Assembly: GCA_009694045.1 (NCBI GenBank) | Contig: SHVY01000028.1 | Location: 1 to 41,912, forward strand | Direction: 5' to 3' | Length of the DNA: 41,912 bases | Source: Alphaproteobacteria bacterium | GTDB taxonomy: Bacteria > Pseudomonadota > Alphaproteobacteria > SP197 | Made by a program: the position numbers and the translations under genes | The notes under the pieces: generated by a model | What the model was told of the DNA's origin: nothing | The model's input: the letters and a program-made list of their open reading frames with translations, nothing else | Databases searched by the model: none | In this document: piece after piece, positions 13,242 to 21,090 of the stretch | Layout of the letters: each line of letters starts with the position of its first letter | How positions within the stretch are numbered: position 1 is the stretch's first letter

Positions 13242-15275
13242 CTACAACTCCTTGCACAACCGCAGCGAGTCGTAGAGCGCCGCGTGGATGTTGCGGCTGG
13301 CGATGGCGTCGCCGACGCGGAAGAGCTGGTAGCGGCCGGTCGGGTTGCTGACGATCCCCTGGGGCCGGCCGGCGACCAGGGCCTCGTAATCGACCTCGCC
13401 ATGATTCGACGAACCCGGCTTGAGCGCGAAGTACAGCCCGTCCTCGGGCAGTGTGCCGTGCTCGGCGACGATCTGGTCGACCGTCCGCTCCTCCTCCGCG
13501 CCCGTGTAGATGTTCTTGAGCACGGCCACGAGCTGGTTGCCCTCCTCGTAGATCTGGGTCAGCCGCTGGTTCGGGGTGATCAGCACGTTCAGTCGATAGA
13601 GCTCCTTCATGTGCTGGGCGAAGTTGGCGCCGCCCATCTGCTCGGCCGCCATCCGATCGGGGGTGACGAGTTCGACCGTGGCACCCCGGGCTGCCAGCAC
13701 CTCGGCCACCGAGGCGCCCTGATGCTGGCCGTTCTCGTCATAGACCAGCACGTTCTCGCCCGGCGGCACGGCGCCGGTCAGGATGTCCCAGGTGCTGACG
13801 GCGTGGTCCACGCCCTGCATGCGGCCGCGGTTCGGGCGCCCCCCGGTCGCCACAATCACCACGTCGGGAGCGAGCGCCGCGATTCCCTCGGCGGTCGCCG
13901 GGGCGCCGAGGCGCACGTCGACGGGCAGGCGGCGCACCTGGCCGTCCAGCCAGCGCGCGATTCCCGACAGGTTCTCGCGCCAGGTGGCCTTGGCGGCGAT
14001 CGCGATCTGGCCGCCGGTGTGCGGCGCCCGCTCGAACAGGATCACCTCGTGGCCGCGTTCGGCCGAGACCCGGGCGGCCTCCAATCCCGCCGGCCCCGCC
14101 CCGGCCACGACGACGCGGCGGCGCGCGGCGGCCCTGGGGATCACGTGCGGCATGGTCTGCTCCCGCGTCGTCGCCGGGTTCTGCAGGCACAGGGCCTCGC
14201 CACCCAGGAAGATGCGGTCGACGCAGTAGTTGGCGCCGACGCACTGGCGGATGTCGTCGGGGCGACCCTCCATCAGCTTCTTTACGATGTGCGGATCGGC
14301 GATGTGGGCGCGGGTCATGCCGACCATGTCGACGTGGCCCTCGGCGATGGCGCGCGCCGCCGTCGCCAGATCGTTGATCCGCCCGGCGTGGAACACCGGC
14401 AGGTCGATCTCGGCCTTCACCGCGCTCGCGAGATACAGGAACGGCGCCGACCCGAACGGCATGCCGGGAATGATGGTCGCCATGCCGGCGTGGTCGATCG
14501 GGTGGCCATGGTTGACGTCGAGGAAGTCGATCAGCCCGGATTTCGCGAGCCGGCGGGCGACCTCCAGCATCTCCTTCTGGTCGAGCCCACCGGCCAGCAG
14601 CTCGTCGGCGGAATAGCGCACGCCGACGATGTAGGCGCCGCCCACCGCCTTGCGCACCGCCTCCAAGACCTCGAAGGCAAAGCGCAGCCGGTTGTCCAGG
14701 TTGCCGCCGTATTTGTCGATACGCCGGTTCATGGCCGGCGAGAGGAACTGGTTGATCAGGTGACCGCCGCCTAGGAACACCTCGAGCCCGTCCAGCCCGC
14801 CGTCCCTGCACCGCCGCGCCGCCGCTGCGAACGCCGCGATCACCCGGGCGATGTCGAAGTCCTCGATCTCCTTGGCCATCGCCCGGTGCTGCGGCTCGCG
14901 GATCGGCGAGGGCGCGATCAGCGGCAACCAGTCGGCGGTGTCCCAGCGGTTGCGCCGGCCCATGTGGGTGATCTGGGTCATCAACGCGGCGCCATGGGCG
15001 TGGACGCGATCGGAGAACTGCTTCAGGAAGGGGATCACCGCGTCGTCGGCCAGCGACACCTGGGCGAAGTCGGTCGCCGGCGAATCGTGGGCGACCGACG
15101 CCGAGCCGCCGAACATGGTGAGGGCGATGCCGCCCTTCGCCTTCTCCGCGTGATAGAGCTGGTAGCGCTCCCCCGGCATCCCCGCTTCCGCCAGCGCCGG
15201 CGCATGCGCCGTGCTTATCACCCGATTGCGCAGCGTGAGGTGCTTCAGTTGGAAGGGGGTGAGGAGCGCCTTCAT
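13242..15275 (-). CDS. dgcA: DgcA/TMADH-like N-demethylase flavoprotein, paralogue 1
   Basis: A 677-residue protein of the old yellow enzyme/trimethylamine dehydrogenase architecture. An FMN TIM barrel (1-340) carries ITHMGRR and NQFLSPAMNRRIDKYGG. An Fe-S segment, CVGANYCVDRIFLGGEALC, has C345, C351 and C363. A C-terminal NAD/FAD-type domain begins at VVVAGAGPAGLEA (near 388-400). It most resembles DgcA (dimethylglycine demethylase) and N-methylproline demethylases as I remember them. The second cluster cysteine of TMADH (C348) is alanine here. The start is the ATG at 15275, overlapping the DUF559 stop as ATGA. Its ribosome site GAGGGG lies inside an upstream palindromic repeat. It is probably co-transcribed with paralogue 2. 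Confidence 0.85.
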   Translation of the reverse strand: MKALLTPFQLKHLTLRNRVISTAHAPALAEAGMPGERYQLYHAEKAKGGIALTMFGGSASVAHDSPATDFAQVSLADDAVIPFLKQFSDRVHAHGAALMTQITHMGRRNRWDTADWLPLIAPSPIREPQHRAMAKEIEDFDIARVIAAFAAAARRCRDGGLDGLEVFLGGGHLINQFLSPAMNRRIDKYGGNLDNRLRFAFEVLEAVRKAVGGAYIVGVRYSADELLAGGLDQKEMLEVARRLAKSGLIDFLDVNHGHPIDHAGMATIIPGMPFGSAPFLYLASAVKAEIDLPVFHAGRINDLATAARAIAEGHVDMVGMTRAHIADPHIVKKLMEGRPDDIRQCVGANYCVDRIFLGGEALCLQNPATTREQTMPHVIPRAAARRRVVVAGAGPAGLEAARVSAERGHEVILFERAPHTGGQIAIAAKATWRENLSGIARWLDGQVRRLPVDVRLGAPATAEGIAALAPDVVIVATGGRPNRGRMQGVDHAVSTWDILTGAVPPGENVLVYDENGQHQGASVAEVLAARGATVELVTPDRMAAEQMGGANFAQHMKELYRLNVLITPNQRLTQIYEEGNQLVAVLKNIYTGAEEERTVDQIVAEHGTLPEDGLYFALKPGSSNHGEVDYEALVAGRPQGIVSNPTGRYQLFRVGDAIASRNIHAALYDSLRLCKEL

Positions 15276-15664
15276 TGAGCGTCCCCTCGCCCCTTGTGGG
15301 AGAGGGAGGGGCCCGGCCCGACAGGGCCGGGAGGGTGAGGGGTCTCCAACAATGTCCGGCGAAGGGCGGTGAGCACCCCTTCGAGATTGCGCATCACGTC
15401 GTTGCTCCAGAAGCGAACGATCCGGAAACCAGCCTGGGCGAACCGCGCGTCCCTGGTGGTCTCATCCCGGCCGATATGTTGTCCGCCATCGATCTCCACC
15501 ACGAGGCGCGCTTCATGGCAAAGAAAATCCGCATAGTAGGGACCGATAGTACCTGGCGCCGGAACTTCGCCCCCGGCAAGCACGCGATTGCGCAGCGCGT
15601 TCCACATCCGACGCTCGGCGTCGGTGCTCCGGGCACGAAGGCCGCGGGCACGTCCGCTAGCCAT
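15272..15664 (-). CDS. DUF559-family (Vsr-like) endonuclease with an out-of-frame core segment
   Basis: A 130-residue protein. The family signatures are clear: RARSTDAERRMWNALRNRVL, GPYYADFLCHEARLVVEIDG followed by GQH, RDARFAQAGFRIVRFWSNDV and RNLEGVL. DUF559 proteins share the Vsr/restriction-like nuclease fold; the acidic residues of DF and VEIDG are the likely metal site. Residues 31-39 read GGEVPAPGT, where the family has a basic FRRQ motif. Shifting one base gives AKFRRQV, so two compensating frameshifts around 15570-15574 and 15548-15553 are likely. The last 24 or so residues are encoded by a palindromic repeat and look like read-through. The gene sits between two dgcA paralogues and is flanked by inverted repeats. 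The start ATG has AGGGGG upstream. Confidence 0.75.
   Translation of the reverse strand: MASGRARGLRARSTDAERRMWNALRNRVLAGGEVPAPGTIGPYYADFLCHEARLVVEIDGGQHIGRDETTRDARFAQAGFRIVRFWSNDVMRNLEGVLTALRRTLLETPHPPGPVGPGPSLSHKGRGDAQ
15282..15343. repeat. REP-like palindromic repeat, copy 1 (downstream side of DUF559)
   Basis: A 62-base imperfect palindrome bounded by CCCCTCGCCC and GGGTGAGGGG. It contains a perfect inner hairpin, CCCGGCCC-GACA-GGGCCGGG. Its first 33 bases are identical to the reverse complement of the copy at 15681-15743. It encodes the tail of the DUF559 protein and contains the ribosome site of the next gene. It belongs to the widespread alphaproteobacterial intergenic repeats read as SPLVGEGG in one frame. 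Confidence 0.8.
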
Positions 15665-15680
15665 GGAACCCCCTGAAGAG

Positions 15681-15743
15681 TCCCCTCACCTTCCCATCGC
15701 CTAAGGCGATGGGCCCCTCCCTCTCCCACAAGGGGCGAGGGGA
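15681..15743. repeat. REP-like palindromic repeat, copy 2 (upstream side of DUF559), inverted relative to copy 1
   Basis: A 63-base palindrome bounded by CCCCTCACC and GGCGAGGGG with an inner 9-bp hairpin (CCCATCGCC-TAA-GGCGATGGG). It is the inverted partner of copy 1, but with a different inner hairpin. It lies 17 bases beyond the stop of dgcA paralogue 2 and just before the DUF559 ribosome site, so it could also slow or attenuate transcription between the two. Confidence 0.8.
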
Positions 15744-15760
15744 AAGTTCCGCGTCGGGAG

Positions 15761-17800
15761 TCACAGGTCCTTGCACAGCCGGAGCGAGTCGTAGATCGCG
15801 GCGTGGATGTTGCGGCTGACGACGGCGTCGCCGACGCGGAAGAGCTGGAAGCGGCCGGCGGGGTTGGAAGCCAGGGTCTGCGGCCGGCCGGTGCGCAGCG
15901 CGTCGTAATCAACCTCGCCCCGGTTGCGCGAGGCGGGGCGCAGCTCCTGGTACAGCCCGTCCTCGGGCAGGTTGCCGAAGCAGATGACGACCTGGTCGAC
16001 GCTACGCTCCTCCTCGGCGCGGGTGTATTCGTTGCTGAGGGTTGCCGCGAGCCTATCCCCGTCCCTGCGCACCGCGACGAGGCGGGCATCGGGCGTCAGC
16101 ACCACGCCGCGCTTGTACAGCTCGCGGTAGTGGACGGAGAAGTTGGTTCCGCCCATCTCCAGCATCGGCGCCCGGTCGTAGGTGACGAGTTCGACCGCGC
16201 CGCCGCGCTGGGCCAGGAAATCCGCCGCGCTGGGACCCTGATGCCCGCCCTCGTCATCATAGAGAAGGGCCGACGCGGCCGGCGCGATCCGGTGCGAGAG
16301 GATGTCCCAGGTGGTGACGCACAGCTCGGCGCCGGGGAAGTATCCGGGCATCGGCTTGCCCCCGGTCGCGATCACGACCACGTCGGGTGCTAGTCCCGCC
16401 ACGTCCGCCGCCGTCGCCCGCGCCCCCAGCCTCACCTCGACCCCGGACTTCCGCACCTGCCCCTCGAGCCAGCGGACGATGCCGGAGAGGTTCTCGCGCC
16501 AGGTCGCCTTGGCCGCCAGGTTGATCTGGCCGCCGAGCCTCTCCGCCGCCTCGAACAGGGTCACCCGATGGCCCCGCGAGGCCAGCACCCGCGCGGCTTC
16601 CAGGCCGCCCGGCCCGCCGCCCACGACCACGGCCCGCCGCTGGGTCGCGGCCCGGGGAACGACGTGCGGCATGGTCTTCTCGCGGCTGGTGGCGGCGTTC
16701 TGGATGCACAGGGCACCGCCGCCAGCACCACCGCGATCGAGGCAGTAGTTGGCGCCGACGCACTGGCGGATGTCGTCGGCCCGGCCCTCCATCAGCTTCC
16801 TGACGATGTGCGGATCGGCGATGTGGGCGCGGGTCATCGCCACCAGATCCACATGGCCGTCCGCGACCGCGCGGGCGGCCGTCGTCAGGTCGCGGATCGC
16901 CGAGGCGTGCACCACCGGCAGCCCCACCTTCGCCTTCACCGCGCTGGCGAGGTACAGGAACGGCGCGGTCGGGAACCCCATGTTCGGGATCATGACCGCG
17001 AGCCCGGCGAAGGTATCGCCGTGCGACTGGTAGACGTTCAGGTAGTCGATCGACCCCGACGCCGCGTAGGTCTCGGCGATCGTCATGCAATCCTCGGCCG
17101 TGAGCCCGCCATCGAGCAACTCGTCGCCCGCGAGCCTCAGCCCCACCACATAGTCCGGCCCCACTTGCCGGCGGATTTCGGCGAACACCTCGAGCCCGAA
17201 CCGCATGCGGTTCTCCAGGCTGCCGCCATAGCCGTCGGTGCGCTGGTTGATCCAGGGCGTCCAGAACGAATCCAACAGATGCTGGGCCGCGCCGATCACC
17301 TCGACCCCGTCGAGCCCGCTTTCGCGGCAGCGCCGCGCGGCCTCGCCGTACGCCTTGATCACCCGGCGGAAGTCCCAGTCCTCCATCTCCTTGGCGAAGG
17401 CGCGGTGCACGGTCTCGCGGCCCGGGGAAGGCGAGATCAGCGGCAGCCAGTGCCGCTCGTCGAAGTGCCCGCGCCGCCCCAGGTGCGAGATCTGGCAGAA
17501 CACATGGCCGCCGTGGCGGTGAACGCGGTCGCCGAGCTCCTTCAAGTAGGGGACCACGCGATCGCCGCTCACGTCGATCTGACCGAACGAGGTCGGCGAT
17601 TCCAACGCCACCGAGGACGACCCCCCGAACACCGTAAGGCCGATGCCTCCTCGCGCTTTTTCCTCGTGATAGAGCTGGTAGCGCTCGGTCGGCATGCCGT
17701 CTTCCGGATAGCCCGGCGCGTGTGCCGTCGACATGATCCGGTTGCGGAGCGTGAGGGTCTTGAGCTTGAACGGCTGCAGCAGGGCGTCGTGGGCGGCCAT
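15761..17800 (-). CDS. dgcA: DgcA/TMADH-like N-demethylase flavoprotein, paralogue 2
   Basis: A 679-residue protein with the same domains as paralogue 1: FMN barrel (ISHLGRR, NQRTDGYGGSLENRMRF), a three-cysteine Fe-S segment (C347, C353, C365 with alanine at 350) and a second dinucleotide domain starting at VVVGGGPGGLEA (near 391-402). The two paralogues end almost identically (SRNIHAA.YDSLRLCK.L) but differ in the active-site loop: this one has GAAQHLLDSFWTP where paralogue 1 has GGGHLINQFLSP. Different substrates are therefore likely. The start follows the DadA-like stop by 11 bases, so the two are co-transcribed. Candidate substrates are dimethylglycine, N-methylproline or other tertiary amines; the sequence alone does not decide. 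Confidence 0.85.
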   Translation of the reverse strand: MAAHDALLQPFKLKTLTLRNRIMSTAHAPGYPEDGMPTERYQLYHEEKARGGIGLTVFGGSSSVALESPTSFGQIDVSGDRVVPYLKELGDRVHRHGGHVFCQISHLGRRGHFDERHWLPLISPSPGRETVHRAFAKEMEDWDFRRVIKAYGEAARRCRESGLDGVEVIGAAQHLLDSFWTPWINQRTDGYGGSLENRMRFGLEVFAEIRRQVGPDYVVGLRLAGDELLDGGLTAEDCMTIAETYAASGSIDYLNVYQSHGDTFAGLAVMIPNMGFPTAPFLYLASAVKAKVGLPVVHASAIRDLTTAARAVADGHVDLVAMTRAHIADPHIVRKLMEGRADDIRQCVGANYCLDRGGAGGGALCIQNAATSREKTMPHVVPRAATQRRAVVVGGGPGGLEAARVLASRGHRVTLFEAAERLGGQINLAAKATWRENLSGIVRWLEGQVRKSGVEVRLGARATAADVAGLAPDVVVIATGGKPMPGYFPGAELCVTTWDILSHRIAPAASALLYDDEGGHQGPSAADFLAQRGGAVELVTYDRAPMLEMGGTNFSVHYRELYKRGVVLTPDARLVAVRRDGDRLAATLSNEYTRAEEERSVDQVVICFGNLPEDGLYQELRPASRNRGEVDYDALRTGRPQTLASNPAGRFQLFRVGDAVVSRNIHAAIYDSLRLCKDL

Positions 17801-17811
17801 GGGGCTTGCCC

Positions 17812-19104
17812 TTACGCCGCGATGCGGTCCTGAAGGCGGTACCAGGCGGCGACCAGCGGCAGGAACCAGGGCGTGCCCGAATACCAGGCGGGGGCCGGGA
17901 ATTCGAGGTCGTCGAACGCGGTCCGTCCCTCCGGCTTGCCGAGGATGCGCTGGGCCGTCTTGTGGCCGAGGTACGTCGCCATGGCGACGCCGGAGCCGTT
18001 GTAGCCCATGGCGAAGTGGATGCCGTCGCGCACGCCGGCGTGCGGCAGACGGTCGAAGGTGAAGGCGACGTTGCCGGTCCAGCTATGGGTGATCTTCACG
18101 TCGGCGAGGTCGGGGAAGACCCCGGTCAAATAGCGGTGCAGGGTCCGGCCGCTCACCTTGGTGTCGGTCTCCCACACCGCCGCGCGCCCCCCGAACAGGA
18201 CCCGCGTGCGGTCCGGCGAGGGCCGGTAGTAGTAAAGGACCTTCTTGGTGTCGGCGATCATCCGGTTGTTCGGGAACAGCCGGCGCATGGTCTCGGGCGG
18301 CAGGGGCTCGGTCGCGATCATGTAGCTGCCGATCGGGATCAGGCGGCGGCGGAAGTCCTGGGTGACCGGGCCGGTGTAGCCGTTCGAGGCGACGATCACG
18401 TCGCGCGCCCGCACCCGCCCGCGCGGCGTCGTGACGGTGAATCCGTCGAGCCCGCGGGCGATGTCGGTGACGGGCGAGCGGGGCGCGACCGTGACTCCGG
18501 CGCCACGCGCCCGGTCCAGCAGGCCCTGGTGGTAGAGCGCCGGGTGAACGCCGGCGTTCTTCGGGATGATCCGTCCACCGTGGTAGATGCGGGTCGCGAC
18601 CTCGGTCGCGGTCGCCGAAGCCGGAACCATCTCGCCGTCCAGCCCGGCCTCGCGCTTCACGAGATCGAGCCCCCGCGCCATCTCCTCGTAGTGGCTCGGC
18701 CGGTGGGCGCCGACGAACATGCCAACCTTCTGCAGGTGGCAGGTGATCTGTTCGCGTTCGATCAGGTCGGTCGCGTAGTCGTAGGCCGCGATTCCTTCCC
18801 GGACCAGGGCCACGGCCTTGGCTTGGCCGTGCGTCGCCTTCAAGTCGCCGTAGCCGAGCTTGAGGCCACTCCCCAGCATGCCGCCGTTGCGGCTGGAGGC
18901 GCCGTGGCCGGCGTCGCTCGCGTCGAGCACCAGGACCGACCGCCCGGCCCGGGCAAGGTCGAGCGCCGCCGAAAGACCGGTGAAGCCGGAGCCGACGATG
19001 GCGACATCGGCGGCCGACGGCAGCGGCGCCTCGGGCAACGCCGGGCGGGGCGCCGCTTCCCACCAGTACGGCGAGGTCTTGAAGCCCTCGGCGAAGATCC
19101 CCAC
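17812..19104 (-). CDS. DadA/PuuB-like FAD-dependent amine oxidoreductase
   Basis: A 430-residue D-amino-acid-oxidase-fold protein. Visible elements are SPYWWEAAP near the start, the FAD motif VAIVGSGFTGLSAALDLARAG (near 34-54), ASSRNGGMLGSGLKLGYGDL, VIVASNGYTGPVTQDFRRRL and the C-terminal GYNGSGVAMATYLGHKTAQ. Relatives include gamma-glutamylputrescine oxidase and secondary amine or N-methyl amino acid oxidases. It is first in the minus-strand operon that continues into both dgcA genes, suggesting action on a product or precursor in the same route. I prefer the GTG at 19104, which has AAGGAG 6 bases upstream; a TTG at 19125 is the alternative. An ATG further upstream is in another frame. Confidence 0.82.
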   Translation of the reverse strand: MGIFAEGFKTSPYWWEAAPRPALPEAPLPSAADVAIVGSGFTGLSAALDLARAGRSVLVLDASDAGHGASSRNGGMLGSGLKLGYGDLKATHGQAKAVALVREGIAAYDYATDLIEREQITCHLQKVGMFVGAHRPSHYEEMARGLDLVKREAGLDGEMVPASATATEVATRIYHGGRIIPKNAGVHPALYHQGLLDRARGAGVTVAPRSPVTDIARGLDGFTVTTPRGRVRARDVIVASNGYTGPVTQDFRRRLIPIGSYMIATEPLPPETMRRLFPNNRMIADTKKVLYYYRPSPDRTRVLFGGRAAVWETDTKVSGRTLHRYLTGVFPDLADVKITHSWTGNVAFTFDRLPHAGVRDGIHFAMGYNGSGVAMATYLGHKTAQRILGKPEGRTAFDDLEFPAPAWYSGTPWFLPLVAAWYRLQDRIAA

Positions 19105-19153
19105 GACCCGCTCCTTGGTATGCAAGGGCGGTATTCATGGCGGATTCCCCAGG

Positions 19154-19193
19154 GCGGGGCAAGGTTGCCCGAATCCCCCTCCCCATGCCCCGC
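19154..19193. promoter_or_regulatory. Inverted repeat in the divergent region between the DadA-like and mttB-like genes
   Basis: GCGGGGCA (19154-19161) and TGCCCCGC (19186-19193) are perfect 8-bp arms, 24 bases apart. They lie in the roughly 135-base region between the two divergent starts, where shared regulation would act. The arms are GC-rich, so chance is a real possibility. No convincing -10/-35 pair was found. Confidence 0.25.
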
Positions 19194-19239
19194 GCGACGG
19201 GTTAGCTTGGGCGGCAGCGATCCATCGGGGAAACCACCC

Positions 19240-20808
19240 ATGACCACCGAGACCCAGGCCGGAGCGGCGCCCGAAGGCGCCGGACGCCGGCGCGACCGTG
19301 GCGGCAGCGGTGCCCGCCGCGCCGTGCGCGAAGCCCGGCCCCTGACGTTCTGGCCGGCGATCACCCGCAACATTCCCGTGACCGAGGTGCTGTCCGACGA
19401 GGGCCTCGAAATCATCGAAGGGAACGCGGAGACGATCCTGGAGGAGGTCGGCATCGAGTTCCGCGGCGACGAGGACTCGCTCACCCGCTGGCGGGGCGCC
19501 GGGGCCGACGTGAAGGGCACCCGCGTCCACTTCCCCCGGGGGCTGTGCCGGTCGCTGATCGCCAAGGCACCCCGCACCTTCGTGCAGCACGCCCGCAACC
19601 CGGAGCGCACCGTGACGATCGGCGGCAAGCACACGGTGTTCGCCCCCGTGTACGGCCCGCCCTTCATCCGCAACCTGGACGAAGGCCGCCGCTACGCGAA
19701 CATCGAGGATTTCCGCAATTTCGTGAAGCTCGCCTACATGACGCCCTCGATGCACCACTCCGGCGGCACCGTATGCGAGCCCGTGGACATTCCGGTGAAC
19801 AAGCGCCACTACGACATGGTCTACGCGCACATGCGCCTGTCCGACAAACCCTACATGGGCTCGGTGACGCACCCCTTGCGCGCGGCCGACACGGTTTCGA
19901 TGTCCCAGATCCTGTTCGGGGCCGATTTCGTCGACCGCAACTGCGTGATCCTCTCCCTGATCAACGCCAACTCGCCGATGGTGTGGGACGCGACGATGCT
20001 GGGCGCGCTTCGCAACTACGCGCTGGCGAACCAGGGCACCGTGATCTCGCCGTTCATCCTGTCGGGCGCCATGAGCCCGGTGACGGTCGCCGGCACCCTG
20101 GCCCAGCTTCTCGCCGAGGCGATGTCGGGCATGGCCTTCGCCCAGCTCTGCCGTCCCGGCTGCCCGGTGGTGTTCGGCACCTTCGCCTCGTCGATCTCGA
20201 TGCAGTCGGGGGCCCCCACCTTCGGCACGCCGGAGCCGACGCTGGTGCTGTTCGCCGCCGCCCAGTTGGCACGGCGCTTGGGCGTGCCGTTCCGCTCCGG
20301 CGGCTCGCTCTGCGCCTCCAAGGTAGCCGATGCCCAGGCCGCCTACGAGAGCGCCCAGACGCTCCTTCCCACCCTGCTCGGCGGCGTGAACTTCGTCCTG
20401 CACGCGGCCGGCTGGCTGGAAGGCGGACTGTCGTCGGGTTACGAGAAATTCATCATGGACGCCGACCAGTGCGGCATGATGCAGCGCCTGGCCGCCGGCA
20501 TCGACCTGTCCGAGAACGGCCAGGCTATGGGGGCGATCCGCGAGGTCGGTCCCGGCAAGCATTACCTCGGCTGCGAGCACACCCTCGGCAACTTCGAAAC
20601 CGCCTTCTACCGCTCGACCATCGCCGACAACAACTCGTTCGAGCAGTGGGAGGCCGAGGGCGCGCAAGACGCGTCCCAGCGGGCCAACAAGATCTGGAAG
20701 CAGATGCTGAAGGACTACGAGGCCCCCGCCATCGACCCCGCCATCGACGAGGCCCTGCTCGCCTTCATCCGCGCCAAGAAGGCGAGCTTCCCCGACGCGT
20801 TCGCGTAA
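19240..20808 (+). CDS. mttB: MttB-family trimethylamine/betaine methyltransferase, non-pyrrolysine type
   Basis: A 522-residue protein of the MttB family: ETILEEVGIEFRGDEDSL, KAPRTFVQHARNPERTV, GPPFIRNLDEGRRYANIEDF, MHHSGGTVCEP, SPMVWDATMLGALR, GCPVVFGTFASSISMQSGAP and GGVNFVLHAAGWLEGGLSSGYEKF. Archaeal MttB uses pyrrolysine encoded by an in-frame amber codon; no TAG interrupts this frame, so it belongs with the pyrrolysine-free group that includes the glycine betaine enzyme MtgB. These enzymes move a methyl group to a corrinoid protein, but no corrinoid protein gene is in the window. An arginine-rich head (1-35) precedes the core. GGGGA lies 9 bases before the ATG. It is divergent from the demethylase operon. 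Confidence 0.88.
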   Translation: MTTETQAGAAPEGAGRRRDRGGSGARRAVREARPLTFWPAITRNIPVTEVLSDEGLEIIEGNAETILEEVGIEFRGDEDSLTRWRGAGADVKGTRVHFPRGLCRSLIAKAPRTFVQHARNPERTVTIGGKHTVFAPVYGPPFIRNLDEGRRYANIEDFRNFVKLAYMTPSMHHSGGTVCEPVDIPVNKRHYDMVYAHMRLSDKPYMGSVTHPLRAADTVSMSQILFGADFVDRNCVILSLINANSPMVWDATMLGALRNYALANQGTVISPFILSGAMSPVTVAGTLAQLLAEAMSGMAFAQLCRPGCPVVFGTFASSISMQSGAPTFGTPEPTLVLFAAAQLARRLGVPFRSGGSLCASKVADAQAAYESAQTLLPTLLGGVNFVLHAAGWLEGGLSSGYEKFIMDADQCGMMQRLAAGIDLSENGQAMGAIREVGPGKHYLGCEHTLGNFETAFYRSTIADNNSFEQWEAEGAQDASQRANKIWKQMLKDYEAPAIDPAIDEALLAFIRAKKASFPDAFA

Positions 20809-20831
20809 CGCGGGTTGAGAGGAGGTCATCC

Positions 20832-20939
20832 ATGAAGATCAAGGTCATTGTGCACGAAGCCGAAGAGGGCTGCCTCTCCGTGGATGTCGCCGAATCGAAT
20901 CTCGACAGCGGTAATTGCGTAATTGGTAGGGTTCCTTGA
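20832..20939 (+). pseudogene. hicB: HicB antitoxin remnant with an internal deletion
   Basis: A 35-codon frame with a strong AGGAGGT ribosome site. It begins MKIKVIVHEAEEG and continues CLSVDVAESN. In full-length HicB proteins, as I recall them, MKIKVIVHEAEEG is followed by GYWAEVP.LPGC and about 30 further residues ending in EAxEGCLSVDV. Here the middle is missing and the two ends are joined at an EEG/EG position, as a deletion between short direct repeats (GAGGGC) would produce. The C-terminal tail diverges and no HicA toxin gene follows. It is therefore a fossil of a toxin-antitoxin pair, possibly still translated. It lies 23 bases after the mttB-like gene. Confidence 0.6.
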
Positions 20940-20958
20940 GTGGTGCTCTTTTCCCGCT

Positions 20959-21038
20959 TGTCACCCCCGCGAAAGCGGGGGTCCATGGGCCACGCGACGG
21001 AGCGGTTGCTGTGGATTCCCGCCGCCGCGGGAATGACA
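20959..21038. repeat. Dispersed intergenic palindromic repeat
   Basis: Outer arms TTGTCA and TGACAA frame two hairpins: CCCCCGCGAAAGCGGGGG and TTCCCGCCGCCGCGGGAA, with TCCA/TGGA between them. This is the familiar proteobacterial intergenic repeat of the type 'cccgcgaaagcggg ... ttcccgc..gcgggaa'. It lies between the HicB remnant and the amidase gene. Confidence 0.75.
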
Positions 21039-21090
21039 ATCCAAGTGGGTCCCGACCAACAAGACCCTGCATGAGCCAGGAGACGATCCG

